A DNA stretch of 17,620 bases. It comes from an uncultured Odoribacter sp. (GTDB lineage: Bacteria; Bacteroidota; Bacteroidia; Bacteroidales; Marinifilaceae). Of the stretch, positions 1 to 8,900 are shown piece by piece. The position numbers were made by a program, and so were the translations under genes. The notes beneath the pieces are model-generated. The model did no database searches. It was not told the origin of the DNA and saw nothing but the letters and a program-made list of their open reading frames with translations. Numbering within the stretch: position 1 is the first letter of the stretch; each line of letters opens with the position of its first letter. The stretch spans positions 1 through 17,620 of the forward strand of contig CAMRAP010000010.1 of the NCBI GenBank assembly GCA_947039985.1, read 5' to 3'.

Positions 1-275
1 CAGTGATTATTCAGGTTTATGGTGATAAATCTTTTGATTTTATTACTAAACAACCACCTGTTGCTATTCAGCTTTTGGAGGTTGCGAAGCTTAAATCTGG
101 TTCAGATGAGTCTAATCGTAAGAAAGTAGCATCTATTACTTGGGAACAAGTTAAAGGTATTGCTGTAGGCAAAATGAGCGATTTAAATGCTTTCGAAATT
201 GAAAAAGCAATGAGCATGGTAGCTGGAACTGCCAGAAGTATAGGAATCACCATTAGTGGTGACAAACCTTTTTAA
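1..275 (+). CDS. rplK: 50S ribosomal protein L11 (3' part, cut by window start)
   Basis: L11 binds the GTPase-associated region of 23S rRNA and helps form the factor-binding stalk base of the large subunit. Only the C-terminal two thirds are present: the frame is open from the first base (the GTG at 3 is internal, preceded by the end of a probable proline codon) and stops with TAA at 273-275. The visible part has the L11 pattern: the end of the N-terminal domain (VYGDKSFDFITKQPP), then the rRNA-binding C-terminal domain with its KSGS loop and the helix ending in GTARSIGI. It is the first gene of the L11-L1-L10-L12-RNA polymerase cluster, 24 bases ahead of rplA. The promoter and any L1-binding autoregulatory leader would lie to the left of the window. 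The gene identity is secure. Confidence 0.95.
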   Translation, partial: VIIQVYGDKSFDFITKQPPVAIQLLEVAKLKSGSDESNRKKVASITWEQVKGIAVGKMSDLNAFEIEKAMSMVAGTARSIGITISGDKPF

Positions 276-299
276 TGAATTTGTAATACTTCAAACGTA

Positions 300-995
300 A
301 TGAGTAAACTGACAAAAAATAAAAAGTTAGCTTTAGAAAAAATCGAAGATGGTAGAGCTTATACCATTGACGAAGCTGCTCAGCTGGTGAAGGATATTAC
401 TTTTACTAAGTTTGATGCGTCAGTTGATATGGACGTTCGTCTAGGTGTTGACCCACGTAAAGCCAATCAAATGGTACGTGGTGTTGTAACCTTGCCTCAT
501 GGAACCGGAAAAGAAGTTCGTGTTTTGGTACTTTGTACTCCTGATAAGGAAGAAGAAGCTAAAGCAGCAGGAGCTGAATATGTTGGATTGGATGAGTATA
601 TTGATAAGTTGAAATCAGGTTGGACTGACATTGACATCATTATTACAATGCCTGCCATCATGGGTAAAATTGGAGCTTTAGGACGAATTTTAGGTCCACG
701 TGGATTGATGCCAAACCCTAAAAGTGGTACTGTTACTATGGAAATAGGAAAAGCTGTTACCGAGGTTAAGCAGGGAAAGATTGACTTTAAAGTTGACAAG
801 TTTGGGATAGTACACTCTGCTATCGGAAAAGTAAATTTTGATACAGACAAGATTAAGGAAAATGCTCGTGAGTCTATCTCAATGATCATGAAACTTAAAC
901 CTTCTTCTGCAAAAGGAACTTACGTAAAGAGTGTATTTCTGTCAAGTACAATGAGTCCCGGTGTTAAGTTGGACATTAAGTCATTACTTGATTAA
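300..995 (+). CDS. rplA: 50S ribosomal protein L1
   Basis: L1 forms the mobile L1 stalk on 23S rRNA at the E site and, in well-studied bacteria, represses translation of its own L11-L1 mRNA. The 231-residue product has the usual family length (E. coli about 234). The L1 signature lies at residues 120-144 (IMGKIGALGRILGPRGLMPN followed by PKSGTV), and the C-terminus shows the conserved S-x-KGTY-V-K and MSPG segments. The ATG at 300 follows rplK by 24 bases with no Shine-Dalgarno sequence, as is normal in Bacteroidota. It is evidently cotranscribed with rplK and rplJ. Nothing looks damaged. Confidence 0.98.
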   Translation: MSKLTKNKKLALEKIEDGRAYTIDEAAQLVKDITFTKFDASVDMDVRLGVDPRKANQMVRGVVTLPHGTGKEVRVLVLCTPDKEEEAKAAGAEYVGLDEYIDKLKSGWTDIDIIITMPAIMGKIGALGRILGPRGLMPNPKSGTVTMEIGKAVTEVKQGKIDFKVDKFGIVHSAIGKVNFDTDKIKENARESISMIMKLKPSSAKGTYVKSVFLSSTMSPGVKLDIKSLLD

Positions 996-1024
996 TTATT
1001 AACCTTTAAAGGACCATTTGTAGA

Positions 1025-1543
1025 ATGAAAAGGGAAGAAAAACAAGTAATCATAGACCATTTAACCGAGCAAATTAAGGCCTATAAGCACGTTTATATCA
1101 GTGATATTTCAGCAATTGATGCAGCAGCTACGCAAGAATTGCGTAAAGTTTGTTTCGAGGGAGATATCAAAATGATACAAGTGAAAAATACCTTATTGAA
1201 AGTAGCTCTTGACGGTTTAGAGGCTGACTATACAGAAATATATTCTGTATTGAAAGGCTCTAGTGCTATCATGCTATCAGAGGTGGGTAATGCTCCTGCG
1301 AAACTTATAAAAGAGTTCCGTAAGAGTCACGATAAGCCTGTGCTTAAGGCAGCTTTTGTGGAAGAATGTTGCTATGTGGGTGATAATCAATTAGACGCTC
1401 TCGTAAGCATTAAATCAAAAGAGGAATTGCTGGGAGATATCGTACTATTGTTGCAATCACCAATGCAAAAACTTATTTCTGCTCTGGAATCAGGGAAGAA
1501 TACTATTGGAGGAGTGCTTAAAACTCTGGAAGATAGAGCATAA
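1025..1543 (+). CDS. rplJ: 50S ribosomal protein L10
   Basis: L10 anchors the L7/L12 dimers to the ribosome and so holds the stalk that recruits translation factors. The 172-residue length is typical. The N-terminal RNA-binding domain contains the conserved stretch around residues 25-65 (VYISDISAIDAAATQELRK, then IKMIQVKNTL), and the C-terminal part (LLLQSPMQKLISALESGKN) is the helix that carries L7/L12 dimers. It sits between rplA (29-base gap) and rplL (42-base gap). The gap before it is too short for the long L10 leader known from enterobacteria and Bacillus, so any L10 autoregulation would have to use part of the rplA coding region or another site. The start at 1025 is the only sensible ATG. 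Confidence 0.98.
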   Translation: MKREEKQVIIDHLTEQIKAYKHVYISDISAIDAAATQELRKVCFEGDIKMIQVKNTLLKVALDGLEADYTEIYSVLKGSSAIMLSEVGNAPAKLIKEFRKSHDKPVLKAAFVEECCYVGDNQLDALVSIKSKEELLGDIVLLLQSPMQKLISALESGKNTIGGVLKTLEDRA

Positions 1544-1585
1544 ATTATTATTTTTAGAATAAAAACATTTTAAATACTTATAAAA

Positions 1586-1957
1586 ATGGCAGATTTGAAA
1601 AAACTTGCAGAAGAATTAGTAAACTTGACTGTAAAGGATGTAAAAGAGTTAGCTGATATTTTAAAAGACGAATATGGTATTGAACCTGCAGCAGCTGCTG
1701 CTGTAGTTGCTGCTGCTCCTGCTGCTGGCGGAGAAGCTGCTGCTCAAACAGAGTTCGATGTAATCTTAGTATCAGCTGGTGCTTCTAAATTAGGAGTTGT
1801 TAAGTTGGTTAAAGAATTAACAGGTCTTGGATTGAAAGAAGCTAAAGAGGTTGTTGACAAAGCGCCAACTCCAGTAAAAGAAAAAGTTTCTAAAGAAGAA
1901 GCTGAACAATTGAAAGCTCAACTTGAAGAAGCTGGAGCTGAAATTGAACTTAAATAA
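1586..1957 (+). CDS. rplL: 50S ribosomal protein L7/L12
   Basis: L7/L12 is the multi-copy stalk protein that recruits and stimulates the GTPase translation factors. The 123-residue product has the family layout: an N-terminal dimerisation domain (about residues 1-33), an alanine-rich flexible hinge (about 34-54, mostly Ala with Val, Pro and Gly), and a C-terminal factor-binding domain (55-123) with the conserved KLGVVKLVKELTGLGLKEAK core. The start is preceded by an A/T-rich stretch rather than a Shine-Dalgarno sequence. A 12-bp perfect hairpin follows the stop codon and separates the ribosomal protein genes from rpoB, which fits the much higher need for L7/L12 than for RNA polymerase. Confidence 0.98.
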   Translation: MADLKKLAEELVNLTVKDVKELADILKDEYGIEPAAAAAVVAAAPAAGGEAAAQTEFDVILVSAGASKLGVVKLVKELTGLGLKEAKEVVDKAPTPVKEKVSKEEAEQLKAQLEEAGAEIELK

Positions 1958-1981
1958 GTTATAGAGCCCATTGGGTTTTAA

Positions 1982-2009
1982 GGTTTAGAGTCATTATTGA
2001 CTCTAAACC
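1982..2009 (+). terminator. Hairpin between rplL and rpoB (candidate attenuator or processing site)
   Basis: A perfect 12-bp inverted repeat (GGTTTAGAGTCA at 1982-1993 and its complement at 1998-2009) closes on a four-base TTAT loop. It is followed by ATTTTGTTGTT, which is T-rich but interrupted. In E. coli the rplL-rpoB gap carries a partial terminator and an RNase III site, so an attenuator or processing role is likely by analogy. The U-tract is too weak to call it a full terminator, and rpoB has no clear promoter of its own here. Confidence 0.6.
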
Positions 2010-2050
2010 ATTTTGTTGTTATTATTGTTTAGGTTCAAAAAAATTAATAG

Positions 2051-5000
2051 ATGTCTTCGAATACTTCAAACAAAAGAATAAGCTTTGCCTCCGCAAAAAA
2101 TCAGTTGAAATATCCTGATTTTCTCGAAGTGCAATTAAAGTCTTTCAAGGACTTTTTTCAATTGGGTACTACGCCCGAAAACAGAAAGAATGAAGGCTTA
2201 TATACTGTTTTCAAGGAAAATTTTCCTATCACTGACACTCGGAACAATTTTGTTCTTGAATTTTTGGATTATTTTATTGATCCACCGCGTTATAGCCTTA
2301 GCGAATGTTTAGAGCAGGGATTAACGTTTGGTGCGCCATTGAAAGCCAAATTAAAATTATATTGTACAGATCCTGAACATGAGGATTTTGACACAGTGAT
2401 TGAAGACGTATATTTGGGAAATGTTCCATATATGACGCCTAAAGGTACCTTTGTAATCAATGGAGCTGAGCGTGTAATCGTATCTCAGTTACATAGATCT
2501 CCAGGTGTATTCTTTGGACAGAGCGTTCATGCTAATGGTACGAAACTTTATTCTGCTAGAATAATACCGTTTAAAGGATCATGGATTGAATTTGCTACAG
2601 ACATTAATAATGTGATGTATGCTTATATTGACCGTAAAAAGAAATTACCAGTAACGACTTTATTGCGTGCTATTGGTTTCGAAACTGACAAGGATATCTT
2701 GCAGATTTTCGACTTAGCAGATGAAGTAAATGTTTCTAAATCGGGATTGAAAAAAGTCGTTGGTCGCCGTTTGGTGGCACGTGTTTTAAAGACCTGGGTG
2801 GAGGATTTTGTGGATGAAGATACCGGAGAGGTTGTATCTATTGAACGTAATGAAATTGTTGTAGAGCGTGAAACTGTTCTAGAAAATGAACATATAGAAG
2901 CGATTGTCAATTCAGGTTCAAAAACAATTTTACTTCATAAAGAGAAGCAAAATTTGGCAGATTATGCCATTATATATAATACACTGCAGAAAGATCCATG
3001 TAATTCGGAGAAAGAAGCAGTGATGCGTATCTATAGACAGTTGCGTAGTTCAGAACCGCCTGATGAAGCAACTGCTCGTGATGTTATTGATAAGTTATTT
3101 TTCTCTGATAAGAGATATGACTTAGGTGATGTAGGACGTTATAAGTTGAATAAGAAATTAGGACTTTCTACTAGTTCATCTGTAAAAGTGTTGACAAAAG
3201 AAGATATGATTGAGATTATCAAGTATCTGATTAAGTTGATAAATGCTCGTACAGATGTTGATGATATCGACCATTTGAGCAACCGTCGTGTACGTACAGT
3301 AGGCGAACAGTTGTATAACCAATTTGGTGTTGGTTTAGCGCGTATGTCAAGAACTATTCGTGAGCGCATGAATGTTCGTGACAATGAAGTATTTACTCCT
3401 GTTGACTTGATTAATTCTAAGATTTTATCTTCGGTAATTAACTCTTTCTTCGGAACAAATGCTTTATCACAGTTTATGGATCAAACGAATCCATTAGCTG
3501 AAATTACTCATAAGCGACGTATGTCAGCTCTTGGTCCTGGTGGTCTTTCTCGTGACCGTGCCGGATTTGAGGTGCGTGACGTTCACTATACACACTACGG
3601 ACGTCTTTGTCCTATTGAAACTCCTGAAGGTCCAAATATTGGTTTGATTTCTTCGCTTTGTGTATTTGCGAAGATTAATAGCCTTGGATTTATCGAAACT
3701 CCATACCGTAAGGTTGTTAATGGGGTGGTTGATTTAACAGCAGAAGGGGTTAGATATTTATCGGCAGAAGAGGAAGAGGGTATAGTTATTGCTCAAGCAA
3801 ATGCGAAGGTGGATGCTGAAGGAAATTTTGTGAATAAGAATGCAAAATCTCGTAAAGATGGTGATTTCCCTGTTGAGTTGATTGAAAATATCGACATGAT
3901 AGATGTTGCTCCTAACCAGATTGCTTCTATTGCTGCTTCTTTGATTCCTTTCTTGGAGCATAATGATGCCAACCGTGCCTTGATGGGATCTAATATGATG
4001 CGTCAGGCTGTACCTATTATCAGTCCACAATCTCCTATTGTAGGAACTGGTTTGGAAGCTTCATTGGTTCGTGATTCACGGACGCAAATTGTTGCTGAAA
4101 GTGCTGGTGTTGTGGATTTTGTTGATGGTTGTCGCATTGTGATCAAGTATGATCAAACGGATGAAGAACGTTTTGTAAGCTTCGAAGGAGATACAAAAGA
4201 GTATATTCTACCAAAATATAAGCGTACTAATCAAAGTACAACGATGACTTTACGCCCAATTGTTCGTAAAGGAGATCGTGTAGAAGCTGAACAGATATTG
4301 ACAGAAGGTTACTCTTCTGAAGGTGGAGAATTGGCATTAGGTCGTAACCTAAAAGTGGCTTATATGCCTTGGAAGGGATATAACTATGAGGATGCGATTG
4401 TGATTTCTGAAAACATTGTTCGTAATGACGTGTTTACTTCTGTTCATGTGGATGAGTACTCATTGGAAGTACGTGAAACTAAGCGTGGATTAGAGGAATT
4501 AACGGCTGATATACCGAATGTTAGTGAAGAGGCTACTAAAGATTTGGATGAAAATGGAATTATTCGTATTGGTGCGATAGTGAAACCAGGCGATATTCTA
4601 ATTGGTAAGATTACTCCAAAAGGAGAGTCTGATCCTAGTCCAGAAGAGAAATTGCTTCGTGCTATTTTTGGTGATAAGGCTGGTGATGTGAAAGATGCTT
4701 CATTGAAAGCTTCTCCTTCATTAAATGGTGTTATCATTAATAAGAAATTGTTTCAGCGCATGATTGGTGATCGTAAATCAAAAGTTACGAGTAAAGCCAT
4801 CTTAGCAGAAATTGATGCACAATTAGAACGTAATGTTGGAAATTTGACTGAGTTGTTAGTTGATAAGCTATTTGAACTTACTAATGGAAAAACTTCTCAA
4901 GGGGTGAAAAACTACTTGAATGAAGATATTATTCCAAAGGGAGTTAAATTTACGCTTAAGACTCTGCAATGTATGAAATTTATTGAGGTTAATCCGAATA

Positions 5001-5863
5001 AATGGACTACTGACAAGCAGAAAAATGACATGATCCGTGATTTGCTTCACAATTTTGTGATCAAATATAAAGGGATGGAAGGTCAGATGAAACGTAAAAA
5101 ATATAATGCAACTGTTGGAGATGAACTTCCTACTGGTATTATCAAGCTGGCTAAAGTTTACGTAGCTAAAAAGCGTAAATTGCAGATTGGTGATAAGATG
5201 GCAGGACGTCATGGTAACAAAGGTATTGTATCACGTGTTGTAAGGGTTGAAGATATGCCTTTCCTTGCTGATGGTACTCCTGTTGATATTTGTTTGAACC
5301 CATTGGGTGTACCTTCTCGTATGAACCTTGGACAGATTTTTGAAGCTGTATTAGGTTGGGCAGGTCAGGAATTGGGCATGAAGTTTGCGACACCTATTTT
5401 TGATGGGGCAAACTTAGATGATATTGATGGATACACAAAACAAGCAGGCGTTCCACGCTATGGTACAACTTATTTGTATGATGGAGGAACTGGAGAGCGT
5501 TTTGATCAACCAGCAACAGTAGGTGTGACTTATTTCTTGAAATTAGGACACATGGTTGATGATAAGATGCATGCGCGTTCAATCGGTCCTTATTCATTAA
5601 TTACGCAACAGCCTCTTGGTGGTAAAGCACAGTTTGGTGGTCAGCGTTTTGGTGAGATGGAGGTTTGGGCACTAGAGGCTTTCGGTGCTGCTCATATTTT
5701 GCAAGAGATATTGACTGTGAAGTCGGATGATGTAATGGGTCGTACCAAGACTTACGAGAATATCGTAAAAGGTGAGCCTATGCCAACACCAGGACTTCCA
5801 GAATCATTCAATGTATTATTGCATGAATTAAGAGGACTAGGATTAAGCGTTAACCTGATATAA
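2051..5863 (+). CDS. rpoB: DNA-directed RNA polymerase subunit beta
   Basis: RpoB forms half of the RNA polymerase active-site cleft with RpoC. The 1270-residue product is full length for Bacteroidota. Visible landmarks are the rifampicin-binding region (LSQFMDQTNPLAEITHKRR from about residue 472), the following GPGGLSRDRAGFEVRDVH and ETPEGPNIGL motifs, the KxGDK(M)AGRHGNKG active-site segment, and the C-terminal clamp region (GGKAQFGGQRFGEMEVWALE). Positions that are mutated in rifampicin-resistant strains keep the sensitive-type residues (D477, H487 and S492, matching E. coli D516, H526 and S531). The ATG at 2051 follows a run of A. The gene lies 93 bases after rplL and 73 before rpoC, with a hairpin in each gap, so expression is probably tuned within one long transcript. 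Confidence 0.98.
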   Translation: MSSNTSNKRISFASAKNQLKYPDFLEVQLKSFKDFFQLGTTPENRKNEGLYTVFKENFPITDTRNNFVLEFLDYFIDPPRYSLSECLEQGLTFGAPLKAKLKLYCTDPEHEDFDTVIEDVYLGNVPYMTPKGTFVINGAERVIVSQLHRSPGVFFGQSVHANGTKLYSARIIPFKGSWIEFATDINNVMYAYIDRKKKLPVTTLLRAIGFETDKDILQIFDLADEVNVSKSGLKKVVGRRLVARVLKTWVEDFVDEDTGEVVSIERNEIVVERETVLENEHIEAIVNSGSKTILLHKEKQNLADYAIIYNTLQKDPCNSEKEAVMRIYRQLRSSEPPDEATARDVIDKLFFSDKRYDLGDVGRYKLNKKLGLSTSSSVKVLTKEDMIEIIKYLIKLINARTDVDDIDHLSNRRVRTVGEQLYNQFGVGLARMSRTIRERMNVRDNEVFTPVDLINSKILSSVINSFFGTNALSQFMDQTNPLAEITHKRRMSALGPGGLSRDRAGFEVRDVHYTHYGRLCPIETPEGPNIGLISSLCVFAKINSLGFIETPYRKVVNGVVDLTAEGVRYLSAEEEEGIVIAQANAKVDAEGNFVNKNAKSRKDGDFPVELIENIDMIDVAPNQIASIAASLIPFLEHNDANRALMGSNMMRQAVPIISPQSPIVGTGLEASLVRDSRTQIVAESAGVVDFVDGCRIVIKYDQTDEERFVSFEGDTKEYILPKYKRTNQSTTMTLRPIVRKGDRVEAEQILTEGYSSEGGELALGRNLKVAYMPWKGYNYEDAIVISENIVRNDVFTSVHVDEYSLEVRETKRGLEELTADIPNVSEEATKDLDENGIIRIGAIVKPGDILIGKITPKGESDPSPEEKLLRAIFGDKAGDVKDASLKASPSLNGVIINKKLFQRMIGDRKSKVTSKAILAEIDAQLERNVGNLTELLVDKLFELTNGKTSQGVKNYLNEDIIPKGVKFTLKTLQCMKFIEVNPNKWTTDKQKNDMIRDLLHNFVIKYKGMEGQMKRKKYNATVGDELPTGIIKLAKVYVAKKRKLQIGDKMAGRHGNKGIVSRVVRVEDMPFLADGTPVDICLNPLGVPSRMNLGQIFEAVLGWAGQELGMKFATPIFDGANLDDIDGYTKQAGVPRYGTTYLYDGGTGERFDQPATVGVTYFLKLGHMVDDKMHARSIGPYSLITQQPLGGKAQFGGQRFGEMEVWALEAFGAAHILQEILTVKSDDVMGRTKTYENIVKGEPMPTPGLPESFNVLLHELRGLGLSVNLI

Positions 5864-5872
5864 TTTACGATG

Positions 5873-5919
5873 TTTTGATTTATGATTGTAGAGGAAAACT
5901 CTACAATTGTAAATCAAAA
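5873..5919 (+). ncRNA. Long hairpin in the rpoB-rpoC gap (candidate RNase processing structure)
   Basis: The left arm (5873-5893) and right arm (5899-5919) pair over 21 positions around a GAAAA loop. Nineteen pairs are Watson-Crick and two neighbouring ones (left arm T5883-G5884) become U-G and G-U wobbles in RNA. Beyond a small bulge a further GA/TC pair continues the stem. No T-run follows, so this does not look like a terminator. A long double-stranded stem between two cotranscribed genes is a reasonable substrate for RNase III. The function is inferred; the structure is seen directly. Confidence 0.6.
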
Positions 5920-5936
5920 GTCAAAATTTCATAAGT

Positions 5937-8900
5937 ATGGCTTTTAGAAAAGATAATAATACCAACAAGCCCAAGAGTTTTTCAAAAATATCGATTGGTC
6001 TGGCGTCTCCTGAAGAAATTCTGGAGCGTTCAAGTGGGCAAGTACTCAAGCCTGAGACGATTAATTATCGTACTTACAAGCCTGAGCGTGACGGTTTATT
6101 CTGTGAAAGAATATTCGGTCCTGTAAAGGATTATGAGTGTCACTGTGGTAAGTATAAGCGTATCCGTTATAAGGGTATTGTTTGCGACCGTTGTGGTGTT
6201 GAGGTTACTGAGAAGAAAGTACGTCGTGAGCGTATGGGACACATCCAATTGGTTGTTCCTGTTGCACATATATGGTATTTTAAATCTCTACCAAATAAAA
6301 TTGGTTACTTGTTGGGATTACCATCCAAGAAATTGGATACAGTGGTTTATTACGAGCGTTATATCGTAATAAATACAGGTTTTATGGCAGAAAAGGGCAT
6401 TGCCCAAATGGATTTGCTAACAGAAGAAGAATATCTTGATATTGTAGAGAATCTTCCTGAGGAGTATGATCATTTAGATGATGAAGATCCGAACAAATTT
6501 ATTGCTAAGATGGGTGCAGAAGCAATCCAAATGCTATTAGAGCGTATGGATTTAGATGCTCTTTCTTATGATTTACGTCATAAAGCAAATACAGAGACTT
6601 CTCAGCAGCGTAAAAATGAGGCATTAAAACGCCTTCAGGTTGTAGAAGCTTTCCGTATAAGTAGAGAGCGTAACAAGCCAGAATGGATGATTGTGAAGGT
6701 TGTGGCTGTAATTCCACCAGAATTACGTCCGCTTGTGCCTTTGGATGGAGGTCGTTTTGCGACTTCTGACTTGAATGATTTATATCGTCGAGTGATCATT
6801 AGAAATAATCGTTTAAAGCGTTTGATAGAGATCAAGGCTCCAGATGTAATTTTGCGGAATGAAAAACGTATGTTGCAGGAGGCTGTAGATTCTTTATTTG
6901 ATAATTCACGCAAGTCAAATGCCGTTAAGATCGAGAATAATCGACCATTGAAATCATTGTCTGATAGTTTGAAAGGTAAACAAGGACGTTTCCGTCAAAA
7001 CTTATTAGGTAAGCGTGTGGACTATTCTGCTCGTTCGGTTATTGTGGTTGGACCTACATTGAAGATGCATGAGTGTGGTATACCGAAAGGTATGGCTGCT
7101 GAATTATATATGCCATTTATCATTCGTAAGCTGATTGAGCGTGGTATTGTAAAAACAGTAAAAAGTGCGAAGAAAATTGTAGACCGTCGTGATCCGGTGG
7201 TTTGGGATATATTGGAAAATGTTTTGAAAGGACATCCAGTTCTTTTGAATCGTGCTCCTACTCTTCATAGATTAGGTATTCAGGCTTTCCAGCCTAAACT
7301 AATTGAAGGAAAGGCTATCCGTTTGCATCCTCTGGCTTGTACTGGATTTAATGCCGACTTTGATGGTGACCAGATGGCTGTTCATTTACCATTGGGTAAT
7401 AATGCTATTGTAGAAGCTCAAATATTGATGCTTTGTGCTCATAATATTTTGAATCCTGCTAATGGAGCGCCAGTTACTGTGCCTTCTCAGGACATGGTTC
7501 TTGGATTATATTATATCACTAAAGCTCGTAAAGAGGCTAAAGGACATGGCTTGAGGTTTTATTCATCAGAAGAGGTTATTATTGCTTTGAATGAAAAGGC
7601 TGTAGATTTGCATGCTCAGATTCAAGTGAAAATTAATGATATCGATAAAGATGGAAATGAGTATGTTCGCATGATAGAAACAACTGTCGGACGTGTCATT
7701 TTGAATCAATCTACACCAAAAGGTTTCCCATATATCAATGAACTTCTTACTAAGAAATCATTGCGTGATATCATCAGTGATGTATTTAAGCGTTGTGGTG
7801 TTGATGTAACTGCTAAGTTCTTAGATGATATCAAAGATTTGGGTTATCGTATGGCATTTGAAGGTGGTTTGTCTTTCAACTTGGATGATGTAATCATTCC
7901 AGCAGAAAAAGATGAGTTATTGAAAGAAGGTTATGACCAAGTTGAAGAGGTTATGACTAACTATAATATGGGTTTCATTACCAACAACGAACGTTACAAT
8001 CAAATTATTGATATTTGGACGCATGTAAATGCTAAATTGACTAATACGTTGATGAAGCAGTTGACAGAAGATAAGCAAGGATTTAATTCAATCTATATGA
8101 TGCTTGACTCTGGGGCCCGTGGTTCTCGTGAACAGATTCGTCAGTTGGGAGGAATGCGTGGTTTGATGGCTAAACCTCAGAAATCAGGTGCTACTGGTGG
8201 TCAGATTATTGAAAATCCAATTTTGGCAAACTTTAAAGAAGGTCTATCGGTCTTAGAGTACTTTATCTCTACCCATGGTGCTCGTAAAGGTTTGGCAGAT
8301 ACCGCTTTGAAAACGGCAGATGCAGGTTATTTAACTCGTCGTTTGGTTGACGTTGCTAATGATATTACGATTACTGAAGAGGATTGTGGAACATTGAGAG
8401 GTGGTTCCATTGCAGCGATAAAAAATAATGAAGATATTGTTTCGTCTTTGTACGAAAGAATTTTAGGACGTGTATCTGTTCATGATATCTATCATCCGAA
8501 CTCTGGTGAATTGCTGGTAAGTTCTGGTGAAGAGATTACTGAAGAGATTGCTGGAAGCATTGAGAATTCGCCAATAGAGCGCATTGAGGTACGTTCAGTG
8601 CTGACTTGTGAGGCTAAAAAAGGTGTTTGTTCTAAATGTTATGGTCGTAACTTGGCAACTGGTAAGCTAGTTCAGATGGGTGAAGCTGTTGGAACAATTG
8701 CAGCACAGTCTATTGGAGAGCCAGGAACTCAGTTAACATTGCGTACTTTCCACGTGGGGGGTACCGCAGGTAATATTTCTACAGAGAATTCATTGAAAGC
8801 AAAATATGAAGGTATTGTAGAGTATGAAGAGTTACGTTCTGTTGAATATGTACAAGATAATGGACAGAAATGTGATGTTGTTGTTGGTCGTTTGACTGAA

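Noticed and set aside
3461..3530. Rifampicin-resistance substitution in rpoB
   Set aside because: The resistance-determining positions (D477, H487, S492) carry the susceptible-type residues.
4868..5393. Open frames on the minus strand inside rpoB
   Set aside because: They lie opposite a highly conserved gene, have no recognisable family or start signals, and have the odd composition expected of antisense frames.
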